Shown here: positions 18,151 through 26,424 of the stretch, in pieces | How the letters are laid out: each line of letters begins with the position of its first letter | How positions within the stretch are numbered: position 1 is the first letter of the stretch | From: Thiocystis violacea | GTDB lineage: Bacteria > Pseudomonadota > Gammaproteobacteria > Chromatiales > Chromatiaceae | Length of the DNA stretch: 63,842 bases | Assembly (NCBI RefSeq): GCF_016583565.1 | Contig: NZ_NRRF01000029.1 | Location: forward strand, 1 to 63,842 | Direction: 5' to 3' | The notes under the pieces: generated by a model | The model's input: only the letters and a program-made list of their open reading frames with translations | What the model was told of the DNA's origin: nothing | Database searches by the model: none | Position numbers and translations under genes: made by a program

Positions 18151-19719
18151 TCAGGCCGCCTCGTCTGTCTCTTCGTCGTTATCGTTCTTGTCGAGATCGT
18201 CGTCTTCATCCGGCTCCTCGTCGTCCTCGCCGGGCGTGAGCACCAGCGCATTCGACACGAGCTGGTGCAGACTGACGATCTGGTCCATCTCCATTCCGTA
18301 GTAGGGCAGAACCTTGGTGAACTGGCTCTTGCAGATGGCGCAGATAGCGGCCATGTGCGTCACGCCCTTCTCCTGCATCACGTTGTTCAGGGCATCCAGC
18401 CGGGGCTTGGCGCCCTTGACGCGAATCTCCATGAGGTCGTCGGTCAGCAATCCGCCGCCGCCGCCGCAACAGAAGGTGCGGTCGCGGATGGTGTCCTCGT
18501 CCATGTCGTAGAAGTTGTTGCAGGTCGCCTTGAGGATGGCGCGCGGGATCTCGAACTGACCGCCGGGCGTGCTGCCCATGCGCGAGGCGCGGGCGACGTT
18601 GCAGCTATCGTGGAAGGTCAGCACCTTGTCGTCGTTCTCGCTCTTATCCAGGTTGAGCTTGCCCTTCTGGATGAGGTCGTAGGTGAATTCGCAGATGTGC
18701 TGCGGCACCGGGTAGCGCGGATCCAGGAAATCCCAGGGGCCGGCCAAGGTGTTGAGGAAGCTGTAGGCGACGCGCCACGCATGGCCACACTCGCCGAACA
18801 CGATGCGCTTGACCTTGAGCTTGATGGCCGCTTCGCGAATGCGCTGCGCAAGCCGGCGCATGTTGGCGTAAGAGCCAATGAACATGCCGAAGTTCGCGGC
18901 CTCGGAGGCATAGGAACTCATGGTCCAGGAGACGCCCGCCTCGTGGAAGACCTTGCCGTAGCCGATGAGTCCGTCCACATGAGGCTCGGCGAAGAAGTCC
19001 GCCGAGGGCGTCACCAACAAAATTTCGGCACCCTCTTCGTCGAGCGGGTAGCGCACCTTGACGCCGGTCTCGTCGAACACGTCCTCTTCCAGACCTTCGA
19101 GGGTGTCCTCCAGCGCTGGGCCAGGCAGACCCAGGTTGTTGCCGATCCTGTAGACCTTCGCGATGATCTCGTTGCAGTACTTCTGGCCGACGCCGATGCT
19201 GTCCATGATCTCGCGCGCGGCCATGGAGATCTCGGCGGTATCGATGCCATAGGGGCAGAAGACCGAGCAACGGCGGCACTGCGAGCACTGGTGGAAGTAG
19301 CTGTACCAGTCGTCCAGGACTTCCTTCGTAAAGTCCTCGGCGCCGACCAGCTTGGGGAAGAACCGGCCCGCCAACGTGAAGTAGCGCCGATACACCTTGC
19401 GCATCAGATCCTGGCGGCCGACCGGCATGTTCTTGGGATCTTTCGTACCCAGGAAGTAGTGGCACTTGTCGGTGCAGGCGCCACACTTGACGCAAGAGTC
19501 CATGTAAACGCGCAGTGAGCGGTACTTGCCGAGCAGGTCGCCCATCTTGTCGATGGCCCTGGCCTGCCAGTCCTCCGGCAACTCGCCTGGAAAACCGAGC
19601 GCGTCCTGCCACTCATCCTTCGATTTGAAGGGCGCACTGTGAGCCATGGTGCCAGGCGTGACCGGCGGAACCTCGGTGTACTGACTCAGTTCTGGGACTT
19701 CAAACGTTGCCTTGGCCAT
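18151..19719 (-). CDS. dsrK: DsrK, HdrD-like catalytic iron-sulfur subunit
   Basis: Cytoplasmic, membrane-associated subunit (522 residues) that acts on the DsrC trisulfide/disulfide. It has two ferredoxin clusters (CVKCGACTDKCHYF and CSQCRRCSVFCPYG) followed by HdrD-type CCG domains. FCCGGGGGLLTDD and the upstream HDSCNVARASRMG segment supply the noncubane [4Fe-4S] site. The C-terminus is a very acidic tail of about 30 Asp/Glu-rich residues. It follows dsrM after 60 bp. Confidence 0.95.
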   Translation of the reverse strand: MAKATFEVPELSQYTEVPPVTPGTMAHSAPFKSKDEWQDALGFPGELPEDWQARAIDKMGDLLGKYRSLRVYMDSCVKCGACTDKCHYFLGTKDPKNMPVGRQDLMRKVYRRYFTLAGRFFPKLVGAEDFTKEVLDDWYSYFHQCSQCRRCSVFCPYGIDTAEISMAAREIMDSIGVGQKYCNEIIAKVYRIGNNLGLPGPALEDTLEGLEEDVFDETGVKVRYPLDEEGAEILLVTPSADFFAEPHVDGLIGYGKVFHEAGVSWTMSSYASEAANFGMFIGSYANMRRLAQRIREAAIKLKVKRIVFGECGHAWRVAYSFLNTLAGPWDFLDPRYPVPQHICEFTYDLIQKGKLNLDKSENDDKVLTFHDSCNVARASRMGSTPGGQFEIPRAILKATCNNFYDMDEDTIRDRTFCCGGGGGLLTDDLMEIRVKGAKPRLDALNNVMQEKGVTHMAAICAICKSQFTKVLPYYGMEMDQIVSLHQLVSNALVLTPGEDDEEPDEDDDLDKNDNDEETDEAA

Positions 19720-19779
19720 GGATCAACCTCTCAATGCGGAAGACGACTCGGATCGCGGGATGGTCGGATTGCGACGGTC

Positions 19780-20511
19780 CTATGGCTGGTCGAGTCTTTT
19801 CGCCCAGGGCGCGATGTGCCGTTGCTCACGCGGGTTGTCGACCTGGTTGCGGGTCGGGCTGAAGAAGAGTCCCGGCGCATGCAGGAGCTTGCTGTACGGA
19901 AAGATGATCATCAGAGAGGCGACCAGGAACAGGTGGAGCAGAAGGAGCGGATCACCCGGCAAGGGTTTGATGTCGAAACTGTAAAGACCCAGAAAAAAGG
20001 TCTTGATCTCAACCACATCGGTGTGGAAGACGAACTTCATCAACAGACCGCTGCAGCCAATCAGAATGAGCAGCCCGAGGATAAGATGATCCGAGGTTGA
20101 GGTGATGTACTTCACACGGTCGACGAAGAAGCGCCTTGACCAGAGCCCGGCAAGCCCCACGATCATCGCCAGGCCGCCATAGATTCCAAAAGGCTGGACG
20201 AGTTCGATCGGAAACGGGACCGGCTCCATGAAGTAGCGCAGGTGTCGCAGCGTCACCATGAAGAGCCCAAAGTGAAACATCCAGCCGAAGATCCAGGTCC
20301 ACTTATTGCCGCGGAACAGGCTCTCGAAGAGGACGACTTCGCGCATCATCCTGAATACGACGCCACTGCGCGTCGTCGGAGCCGGGGTCGTCGGGATCTT
20401 CAGGGGCGCCGGAGTACGCGAGTACTGGACGATCTTGAAGACCAGGCCGGCGACGAGCACGAAAGCGGCGAAGTAAAACAGGAAGGCGTAGAAGTTCGTC
20501 AGAAACGCCAT
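19780..20511 (-). CDS. dsrM: DsrM, membrane cytochrome b subunit
   Basis: NarI-like integral membrane subunit (243 residues, about five to six hydrophobic helices) that binds heme b and quinone and anchors DsrK. It starts MAFLTNFYAFLFYFAAFVLV. Conserved histidines within helices (WMFHFGLFMVTLRHLRY, LHLFLVASLMIIFPYSKLLH) are the likely heme ligands. It follows dsrC after an 86-bp gap that contains two stem-loops. Confidence 0.95.
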   Translation of the reverse strand: MAFLTNFYAFLFYFAAFVLVAGLVFKIVQYSRTPAPLKIPTTPAPTTRSGVVFRMMREVVLFESLFRGNKWTWIFGWMFHFGLFMVTLRHLRYFMEPVPFPIELVQPFGIYGGLAMIVGLAGLWSRRFFVDRVKYITSTSDHLILGLLILIGCSGLLMKFVFHTDVVEIKTFFLGLYSFDIKPLPGDPLLLLHLFLVASLMIIFPYSKLLHAPGLFFSPTRNQVDNPREQRHIAPWAKRLDQP

Positions 20512-20544
20512 GTTTCCGCTACCTCAGTGGATCTTTATTGTGGT

Positions 20545-20576
20545 CCGGCAAGCCGGCGCGACCACGAAGGTCGCGC
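20545..20576 (-). terminator. Tandem stem-loops downstream of dsrC
   Basis: On the minus strand a perfect 8-bp stem (20556-20563 with 20569-20576, 5-nt loop) lies 21 bases after the dsrC stop and is followed by a second dyad (ccggcaagccgg, 20545-20556). There is no long U-tract. It may act as a partial terminator or as a 3' end protecting an abundant dsrC message while letting dsrMKLJOPNRS be read at a lower level. Confidence 0.5.
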
Positions 20577-20597
20577 GGCTCACCGGCGGATCAGCTG

Positions 20598-20936
20598 TTA
20601 GACGCAGCCGGTCGGCTTCGGGAGGCCGGCGAAGCGGCAAGCCTGCTTGGCCGGTCCGTAGGGGAACAGGCTATAGAGGTACTTGCTGTTGCCCTTCTCC
20701 TTGCCCAGCTTCTTGCCGACGGCCTTGGTCAGCACGCGAACGGCTGGAGCGATCTGGTATTCCTCGTAATACTCGCGGAGGAAGTTGATGATGTCCCAGT
20801 GCTCGTCGGTCAGCTCCAGGTTGTCCTGCTTGGCCATGACGCCAGCCACACCCGGAACCCAGTCGTTCAGGTCGGCCAGATAGCCCTCTTCGTCCACGGC
20901 AAATTGCTTGCCATCAACTTCGATCGTGTCAGACAT
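20598..20936 (-). CDS. dsrC: DsrC, sulfur-carrier protein with both redox cysteines
   Basis: Soluble 112-residue sulfur carrier that accepts persulfide from the TusA/DsrEFH relay, delivers sulfur to DsrAB and is processed by DsrMKJOP. Both functional cysteines are present: Cys111 at the penultimate position (KPTGCV) and Cys100 (KQACRFAG), eleven residues earlier. This is the full DsrC type rather than TusE. It starts MSDTIEVDGKQFAVDEEGYL. Abundance of DsrC relative to its neighbours is known in related organisms. Confidence 0.97.
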   Translation of the reverse strand: MSDTIEVDGKQFAVDEEGYLADLNDWVPGVAGVMAKQDNLELTDEHWDIINFLREYYEEYQIAPAVRVLTKAVGKKLGKEKGNSKYLYSLFPYGPAKQACRFAGLPKPTGCV

Positions 20937-20973
20937 CGCGATATTCCTCTCTTCGGTTTCTGTAAAACGAAAG

Positions 20974-21282
20974 CTACAACCAGGCCTGAACCGTGTCGTT
21001 TTCCGCGGTTAGGTCCACGAAACCCGCATAGTCCACGACGCTGATTCCAGCGATAACGCGCTCTTCGCGAAAACCCCGCGCCTTCAGATCGGGGCCGAGC
21101 ACGTAGATTTTGAGTTTGTCGAGCGCTCCGGCGACCTGGGTCTCCACGCTCGTCCCGGACAGAGCGGCGTAGATCCCATCTTCGAACAACAGGACGGCGG
21201 CGCCCTCGGTGGCAAACTTCAGGCAGGATTCTAACGAATTCCGCTCGAAGGGTGATTTATTCACGGTGTGCAGAATGGTCAT
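20974..21282 (-). CDS. dsrH: DsrH, TusB-like sulfur relay subunit
   Basis: Small subunit (102 residues) of the heterohexameric DsrE2F2H2 complex, homologous to TusB. The conserved cysteine is Cys20 (NSLESCLKFATEG). The fold motif VLLFEDGIYAALSG follows. It sits 31 bp after dsrF and 37 bp before dsrC, in the standard order. Confidence 0.95.
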   Translation of the reverse strand: MTILHTVNKSPFERNSLESCLKFATEGAAVLLFEDGIYAALSGTSVETQVAGALDKLKIYVLGPDLKARGFREERVIAGISVVDYAGFVDLTAENDTVQAWL

Positions 21283-21313
21283 TGGGACGACTCCCGAGAT
21301 TCCTTAGAGCGTT

Positions 21314-21724
21314 CTAGAAACTGAAGATTGCGTCGGATTCGTTCATCAGCTCGCTGACGCGTGCCGCATCCACGACTTCGACGATGTTCTCGATCTCTTC
21401 CTCAGTCTCGAAATCCTCCCAGGCGATCTCGACCAGGTCTTCTTGGGTGAGCCCGCGGGCCTCCAGCGAGGCGCGATCCACGAAGATCCGCTTGACCTCA
21501 TAGTCGCCCAGGGTGCGATAGGTCGGGGAGAAGTTCTTCATCCCGATCCCTTTCGTATCCTGCCCCTTGGTGAGCTGGTAGACGCCGTCATCCACGAACA
21601 TGACGCACACGTCCTGATCGAAGGCCGCACCGATGAGCACGACCTCCAGGGCCTCCCACGCGTAGATGGTGCCGTAAGGGGCCTTACGATTCAGGTACAT
21701 GAATTTCTTCACGACTTCCGACAT
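21314..21724 (-). CDS. dsrF: DsrF, TusC-like sulfur relay subunit
   Basis: Subunit of DsrEFH (136 residues), homologous to TusC. It begins MSEVVKKFMYLNRKAPYGTI and has the family segment VCVMFVDDGVYQLTKGQDT. It has no catalytic cysteine equivalent to DsrE Cys78 but supports the hexamer. It is separated from dsrE by 12 bp, indicating coupled translation. Confidence 0.95.
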   Translation of the reverse strand: MSEVVKKFMYLNRKAPYGTIYAWEALEVVLIGAAFDQDVCVMFVDDGVYQLTKGQDTKGIGMKNFSPTYRTLGDYEVKRIFVDRASLEARGLTQEDLVEIAWEDFETEEEIENIVEVVDAARVSELMNESDAIFSF

Positions 21725-21736
21725 GTCTTAGCCCCC

Positions 21737-22129
21737 TTAATCGCCGAAGACGATGAGACGGTCGGCCTGGATCGCCGCCTCGACCAGCTGCCCGAGCCCG
21801 GAAATCCGGAACCTGGGATGGATGTTGGTGGCGTCCTTGCCATTGCGGCCAGCCTCACCCTCGTCCACGACACCGCGACGTTGGGCCGCGGCCACGCAGA
21901 CGACCATGTCGAGATCGTGTTGTTCGGCCAGCTCCGCCCAGCGGTTGACGATGTGACGGTCATCCTGCGGCGGCGTCGTCAGACGCGTCGAGTTATTGAC
22001 ACCATCGTGATAGAAGAAGACACGGAAGATCTCATGCCCCTTCTCCAGCGCGGCCTTCGCGAACATGTAGGCCGAGTCGGACGCCTGGTGCTGATAGGGT
22101 CCCTCGTTGATCTGAAGTGCGAACTTCAT
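21737..22129 (-). CDS. dsrE: DsrE, TusD-like sulfurtransferase subunit
   Basis: Catalytic sulfur-binding subunit (130 residues) of DsrEFH, homologous to TusD. The active cysteine is in DMVVCVAAAQRRGV near residue 78. It receives sulfane sulfur from TusA-type donors and exchanges it with DsrC. It is preceded by a 188-bp gap after dsrB that contains repeats and a hairpin, so its expression may be partly uncoupled from dsrAB. Confidence 0.96.
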   Translation of the reverse strand: MKFALQINEGPYQHQASDSAYMFAKAALEKGHEIFRVFFYHDGVNNSTRLTTPPQDDRHIVNRWAELAEQHDLDMVVCVAAAQRRGVVDEGEAGRNGKDATNIHPRFRISGLGQLVEAAIQADRLIVFGD

Positions 22130-22149
22130 GTCGACCTCGGAATAGAGTT

Positions 22150-22184
22150 GTCAGTGGTCAGTGGTCAGTGGTCAGTTGTCAGTA
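22150..22184. repeat. Heptamer tandem repeat between dsrB and dsrE
   Basis: Five consecutive 7-bp units: three gtcagtg, then gtcagtt and gtcagta. It sits 20 bp upstream of the dsrE start, inside the dsr cluster. Similar heptamer arrays are known as intergenic repeats in other phyla; I see no coding function. Confidence 0.85.
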
Positions 22185-22252
22185 ATTGGGACGCATGGCC
22201 CCTGCCGCCTCACGCCCGCAGCTGGGGCTTGGCGGGGGATGGCCGGGACGCA

Positions 22253-22271
22253 GCGCCGGATCATCCGGCGC
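22253..22271 (-). other. Near-perfect hairpin in the dsrB-dsrE gap
   Basis: A 9-bp dyad (gcgccggat / atccggcgc) with a one-base centre lies 46 bases after the dsrB stop. It has no U-tract on the dsr strand. It could slow 3'-5' decay of the dsrAB message or serve as a processing site. Confidence 0.5.
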
Positions 22272-22317
22272 CAAGCGTTCCATCACCGCCCCGAAATCGG
22301 GACAACCCCGCTTCTTC

Positions 22318-23388
22318 TCAGAACCGGATGTAGGACGAGCTGTTGAAGCTCGCGCGTGCTCCGCGCCAGGTATCGATGTGATACTTGGTGAACGGCAGCT
22401 CGACCTCCTCGAAGAAACGAGGCCAGCCGATGCGCTCTATCCACTCGTTGATCCGCTCCCAATCCTTGGCGCCTTCCTTGTACGCCTTGAGGATGCGCTT
22501 GACGATGGCGGTCGCCTCGGGCCAGCGCGGCGGATTATTGGGGATACCGGCGGCGACCAGCTTCTGGAAGGTCGGCTTGCCGCGGGCGTTGGAGTGGTTG
22601 CCACCGACCCAGATCGCCAGCTTGGAGTGCTCCGCGTCGTTGATCTGCATGGGCGGACAGGGCGGGAAGCAGGCACCGCAGCAGATGCACTTGCGCTCGT
22701 CGACTTCCAGCGACGGCTTGCCGTTGACCATGGCCGGGCGGATGGCCGCGACCGGGCAACGCGCGACGACCGAGGGGCGTTCGCAGACGTTGGCGACCAG
22801 ATCGTGGTTGATCTTCGGCGGCTTGGTGTGCTGGATGTTGATGGCGATATCGCCCTGCCCGCCGCAGTTGATCTGGCAGCAGGAGGTCGTGATATGCACC
22901 CGGTTGGGCATGGTGGCGTTGCGGAACTCGTCGATGAGTTCGTCCATCATGGACTTCACCACGCCCGAGGCATCGGTGCCCGGGATGTCGCAGTGCAGCC
23001 AGCCCTGGGTGTGCGAGATCATGGCCACCGAGTTCTGGGTTCCGCCGACCACGAAGCCAGCGCCTTCCAGGGCGTCGATCAACGGCTGAACCTTGGACTC
23101 CTCGCTCACCATGTACTCGATATTGGAGCGCAGGGTGAAGTGGACGTAGCCGTCCGCGAACTGGTCGCCGATATCGCACAGCTTGCGCAGCGAGAAGACG
23201 TCCAGGATACGCTGGGTGCCGGCCTTGACCGTCCAGATCTTGTCACCGCTGTAGGCGACGTGCAGCAGCACACCCGGGCGCGGGTGCTCGTGATACTTCC
23301 ACATCCCGAAGTTTTTCCGCATTACGGGATGCAGGTACTGCCAGGGATCTGGACAGCCTGACTCGATTGGCTCGCGCATTTCCGCCAT
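22318..23388 (-). CDS. dsrB: DsrB, dissimilatory sulfite reductase beta subunit
   Basis: Beta subunit (356 residues) of the siroheme sulfite reductase that works in the oxidative direction in sulfur oxidisers. The siroheme/[4Fe-4S] ligands lie in TTSCCQINCGGQGD and NVCERPSVVARCPVA. A ferredoxin insert follows (RKCICCGACFPPCPPM). It starts MAEMREPIESGCPDPWQYLH, 74 bp after dsrA. The oxidative assignment comes from the presence of dsrEFH and dsrL in the same cluster. Confidence 0.97.
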   Translation of the reverse strand: MAEMREPIESGCPDPWQYLHPVMRKNFGMWKYHEHPRPGVLLHVAYSGDKIWTVKAGTQRILDVFSLRKLCDIGDQFADGYVHFTLRSNIEYMVSEESKVQPLIDALEGAGFVVGGTQNSVAMISHTQGWLHCDIPGTDASGVVKSMMDELIDEFRNATMPNRVHITTSCCQINCGGQGDIAINIQHTKPPKINHDLVANVCERPSVVARCPVAAIRPAMVNGKPSLEVDERKCICCGACFPPCPPMQINDAEHSKLAIWVGGNHSNARGKPTFQKLVAAGIPNNPPRWPEATAIVKRILKAYKEGAKDWERINEWIERIGWPRFFEEVELPFTKYHIDTWRGARASFNSSSYIRF

Positions 23389-23462
23389 TGCCTAATCCTC
23401 CGAATGATTCTGTTCGAATGGTTCAGTTCAGGTGATGAGTATGGTCGTCAGTTCGGGGCGGC

Positions 23463-24716
23463 TCAGTTGCCGGCCTCGGCCTGACGCGCGAACCATTCCT
23501 CGGCGGCCTCGTCCCAGCCATCCATGCGGATGTAGGAGCTCTGGCGCGGGTGGCTCAGCATATTGGGGTCCGGCTCGATGCCGATGCCGTCCAGGAAGTT
23601 GGCCAAGCCGATGCGCTCGATCATCTCGCCGCAACGCTCGTGCTCCAGGCCGTTCTCGGCCCAGAAATCGATGATGGTTTCAGCCATCTCGACCATGGAC
23701 TCGTAGTCTTCCTCGGTCTCCAGCTTCTTGAAGGGAACCACGACGGTTCCCATCAGGTCGCCGATCTTGAGCGTGCGCTTACCACCGATGAGGATGGTGA
23801 CACCCTTGTCGTCCCCAGGATGGAGCGCCTTGGGCATGACGTTGAGGCAGTGCATGCAGCGCACGCAGTCGCGGTTGTTGACGTTCAGCGTGTCGTCGTC
23901 GTTGAGCGACAGCGCCTGGGTCGGGCAGCGCGTGATCACGTTGTCGACGTAGTACTGGCGGCCCTTGTCGGCGATGTAGTTCTTGACCTCGGCCTGATCG
24001 ACCTTCATGTCGTCGCGCCAGGTGCCCAGGACCGCGAAGTCGGAGCGCTCGATGGCGTTCTGGCAGTCGTTGGCGCAGCCGGAGACCTTGAACTTGAACT
24101 TGTAGGGAAGCGCCGGACGGTGAACGTCGTCGACGAAGTTGTTGACGAGCATCCGGTGAGCCTTCAGCTCGTTGGTGCAGGACATCTCGCAACGTGCCGC
24201 GCCGACGCAGGACATCGCGGTGCGCACGCAGGGGCCGGCGCCGCCGAGGTCCCAGCCGTATTCATTGATCTCGTCGAAGAAATGCTGGGTGTTGTGGGTA
24301 TCCGTCCCGATGAACATGATATTGCCGGTCTGGCCGTGGAAGGTGACCAGGCCCGAGCCGTATTTTTCCCAGCTGTCGGCCAACTGGCGCAGCATGGCCG
24401 TCGAGTAGTGGTTGCCCGCTGGCGGCTGGACGCGCAGGGTGTGGAATTCCTTCGACTTGGGGAAGGCCTTACCCACCTCGGAGAAGCGGGGAATGATGCC
24501 GCCGCCATAACCGAAGACCGACACCGTCCCCCCTTTCCAGTAGCCCTTACGGGTCTCGTAAGAGTGCTCGAGCTGACCCAACAAGTCGTTGGTCATTTCG
24601 TTGATGCGCGGCTCTGGATGCTCGTCGCGCAGGCGCTTGATGCCTGAGATGAAGCTTGGCCAGGGGCCCGTTTCAAGCTGGTCGAGCATCGGGGTCGTGT
24701 GCTTATCGATCGCCAT
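23463..24716 (-). CDS. dsrA: DsrA, dissimilatory sulfite reductase alpha subunit
   Basis: Alpha subunit (417 residues) of the heterotetrameric sulfite reductase. Siroheme-cluster cysteines are seen in CVGAARCEMSCTNE and SGCANDCQNA, and the ferredoxin insert in CPTQALSLND and CVRCMHCLNV. The start at 24716 (MAIDKHTTPMLDQLETG) has a GGAGAG ribosome site and matches the family N-terminus; the frame extends further upstream but without support. It is the first gene of the dsr cluster. Confidence 0.97.
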   Translation of the reverse strand: MAIDKHTTPMLDQLETGPWPSFISGIKRLRDEHPEPRINEMTNDLLGQLEHSYETRKGYWKGGTVSVFGYGGGIIPRFSEVGKAFPKSKEFHTLRVQPPAGNHYSTAMLRQLADSWEKYGSGLVTFHGQTGNIMFIGTDTHNTQHFFDEINEYGWDLGGAGPCVRTAMSCVGAARCEMSCTNELKAHRMLVNNFVDDVHRPALPYKFKFKVSGCANDCQNAIERSDFAVLGTWRDDMKVDQAEVKNYIADKGRQYYVDNVITRCPTQALSLNDDDTLNVNNRDCVRCMHCLNVMPKALHPGDDKGVTILIGGKRTLKIGDLMGTVVVPFKKLETEEDYESMVEMAETIIDFWAENGLEHERCGEMIERIGLANFLDGIGIEPDPNMLSHPRQSSYIRMDGWDEAAEEWFARQAEAGN

Positions 24717-25140
24717 TGCGCGGTCTCTCCTATCGATTAACCAGGAAAGTGAGTGGTTTTTCGCGTGCACGAGCGGGTTGCGGCGGCCTTGCCGGAGCAA
24801 CAGGTTCATACATCACGTCACATCTGAGTTGGAGGTGGTGGTACCGACTATGTGCGTCGTCTGTTTTCGTACCGGCAGCCCCATCGGCATTTCTTAATGT
24901 ACCGATTGACTGTAAGCCCGCCCATTCCACGATTGGGGGGGATATCTACCCCACCTCTATCCCTTTCGGGATATGGCCTTTCCCATCTCGGTCGAACGGC
25001 GCCCCGCATCCCTTGACCCACCGGATGTCGCGACCCTTGCCCTCCCCTGTCGCGACCCACAATCTTGAGCCCATCGCGCCAGGATGCTACAAGGCACCGG
25101 GCAAAAAGGCCAATGTTTCGTAATATTACTATTTTCTGAT
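24717..25140. promoter_or_regulatory. Divergent regulatory region between dsrA and the dioxygenase cluster
   Basis: This 424-bp stretch has no convincing gene. It must hold the dsr promoter (minus) and the promoter of the plus-strand cluster. Two dyads lie side by side: ggggatatctacccc (24937-24951) and tatccctttcgggata (24958-24973, 6-bp stem). An AT-rich segment (gtaatattactattttctga, 25121-25140) directly precedes the plus-strand ATG. No clear -35/-10 pair could be assigned. Confidence 0.5.
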
Positions 25141-26202
25141 ATGCCCGGACAAGCGTTGGACCAGACACACATGTTCGACCCCATGGATCTCGACGATCAG
25201 GACGCCTACCTGCGGTGGCGCCGCCTCAAGCTCGCGCACTACCCCGCGGGGATCGAGCGCATCCGCATCGAGATCGACGACCTCCACCACCCGACCGCGG
25301 CGGAGCTGGACGCCATCAAGACGCGCGTCGCCCGCTTCAACATGGCCCTGATTCAGGCCCGCCCCGAAGACGTCTGCCCGGCGGGCGTGCTCGCCGTCGG
25401 CCGGGCATTGGGACTTCAGCGCACCGACGCCAACCTCTTTGCCGACACTCGCGCGGTGAGCCACATCGAGGCCGCGACGGCGACGCGGGACAACGCGGGC
25501 GGTGGCGCGCGACGCACGGACTTCATTCCCTATACCAATCGGCCGTTGAGCTGGCATACCGACGGCTACTACAACGCGCCCGAGGACCAGGTCGAAGCCT
25601 GGACACTCTTCTGCGTGCGTCCGGCGCATCGGGGCGGCGTCAACGCCCTCCTGGATCCCGAAATCGCCTACATCCGCCTCAGGGACGACTCGCCGCGCCA
25701 TATCGAGGCACTGACCCATCCGCGGGCGCTCCTCATCCCAGCGCACACCCAGGCCGAGGAAACGCTGCGCCCGGCGCGCATCGGACCGGTCTTCTCGGTC
25801 CGCCGGGGACACTTGCACATGCGCTATTCAGCCCGTGGAAAGCATGTCGTCTGGCGCGACAACGCCGCGACCGCGCTGGCCCGCAAGGCCCTGGATCAGT
25901 TGTTTTCGTCCGCGGACGCCTTCACCTTCCACCACAGGTTGGAGCCCGGAGAAGGCATCGTTTCGAACAACGTGCTCCACAACCGATCAGGATTCGAGGA
26001 TCTCCCAGCGGGTCGCTCAGGGCGACTGCTCTATCGGGTTCGCTACCGCGACAGAATCGAAACCAAGATCGCGGGAGAGCGGCCCACCTCGCCGGGCGCC
26101 CCTACCATGGAACACCGCACCCAGCCTTCGGGCGTGCAGGAGGAGACCAGCGGCCCACGCGGCCAGGTCCAGATTCACCATCCAATCGAAAGGAACGGTT
26201 AG
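25141..26202 (+). CDS. TauD/TfdA-family Fe(II)/2-oxoglutarate-dependent dioxygenase-like protein
   Basis: A 353-residue protein with the double-stranded beta-helix iron site: His139 and Asp141 in SWHTDGYYN, His280 in NNVLHNRSGF, and a 2-oxoglutarate-binding Arg near 299 (LLYRVRYRD). TauD relatives hydroxylate sulfonates or other small acids, releasing sulfite in the case of taurine, but the substrate here is unknown. ATG 25141 is used; ATG 25171 (MFDPMDLDDQ) is possible because no strong ribosome site marks either. It is the first of five plus-strand genes divergent from dsrA. Residues 313-353 form a polar low-complexity tail. Confidence 0.85.
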   Translation: MPGQALDQTHMFDPMDLDDQDAYLRWRRLKLAHYPAGIERIRIEIDDLHHPTAAELDAIKTRVARFNMALIQARPEDVCPAGVLAVGRALGLQRTDANLFADTRAVSHIEAATATRDNAGGGARRTDFIPYTNRPLSWHTDGYYNAPEDQVEAWTLFCVRPAHRGGVNALLDPEIAYIRLRDDSPRHIEALTHPRALLIPAHTQAEETLRPARIGPVFSVRRGHLHMRYSARGKHVVWRDNAATALARKALDQLFSSADAFTFHHRLEPGEGIVSNNVLHNRSGFEDLPAGRSGRLLYRVRYRDRIETKIAGERPTSPGAPTMEHRTQPSGVQEETSGPRGQVQIHHPIERNG

Positions 26203-26210
26203 GACACCCC

Positions 26211-26402
26211 ATGCTAAAGCTGAGTGAAATCCTTGTAGCCAATCAAGGTATCGAATCCTTCGAGGCGCTGATCCCGCTGGTACAGGACGTCGCCCGATCA
26301 GGAGAGCGCTTCTTCCGCATGGACGTCAAGCCACCCTACCCGGACACACCGGAGAACTGGGAGGACCGACTCGAGGCCGCTTTCAGCGGACTCCTTCGTT
26401 AA
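26211..26402 (+). CDS. Small conserved-looking protein of unknown function (63 aa)
   Basis: A 63-residue acidic protein starting MLKLSEILVANQGIESFEAL, with an AGGACA ribosome site and only eight bases after the dioxygenase gene. It is predicted mostly helical with a central RFFRMDVKPPYPDTPENWED segment; no cysteines, no signal peptide. I do not recognise a family. Tight spacing on both sides supports real translation in the operon. Confidence 0.7.
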   Translation: MLKLSEILVANQGIESFEALIPLVQDVARSGERFFRMDVKPPYPDTPENWEDRLEAAFSGLLR

Positions 26403-26424
26403 CACAGGCCGAAGGCAGTCGACC

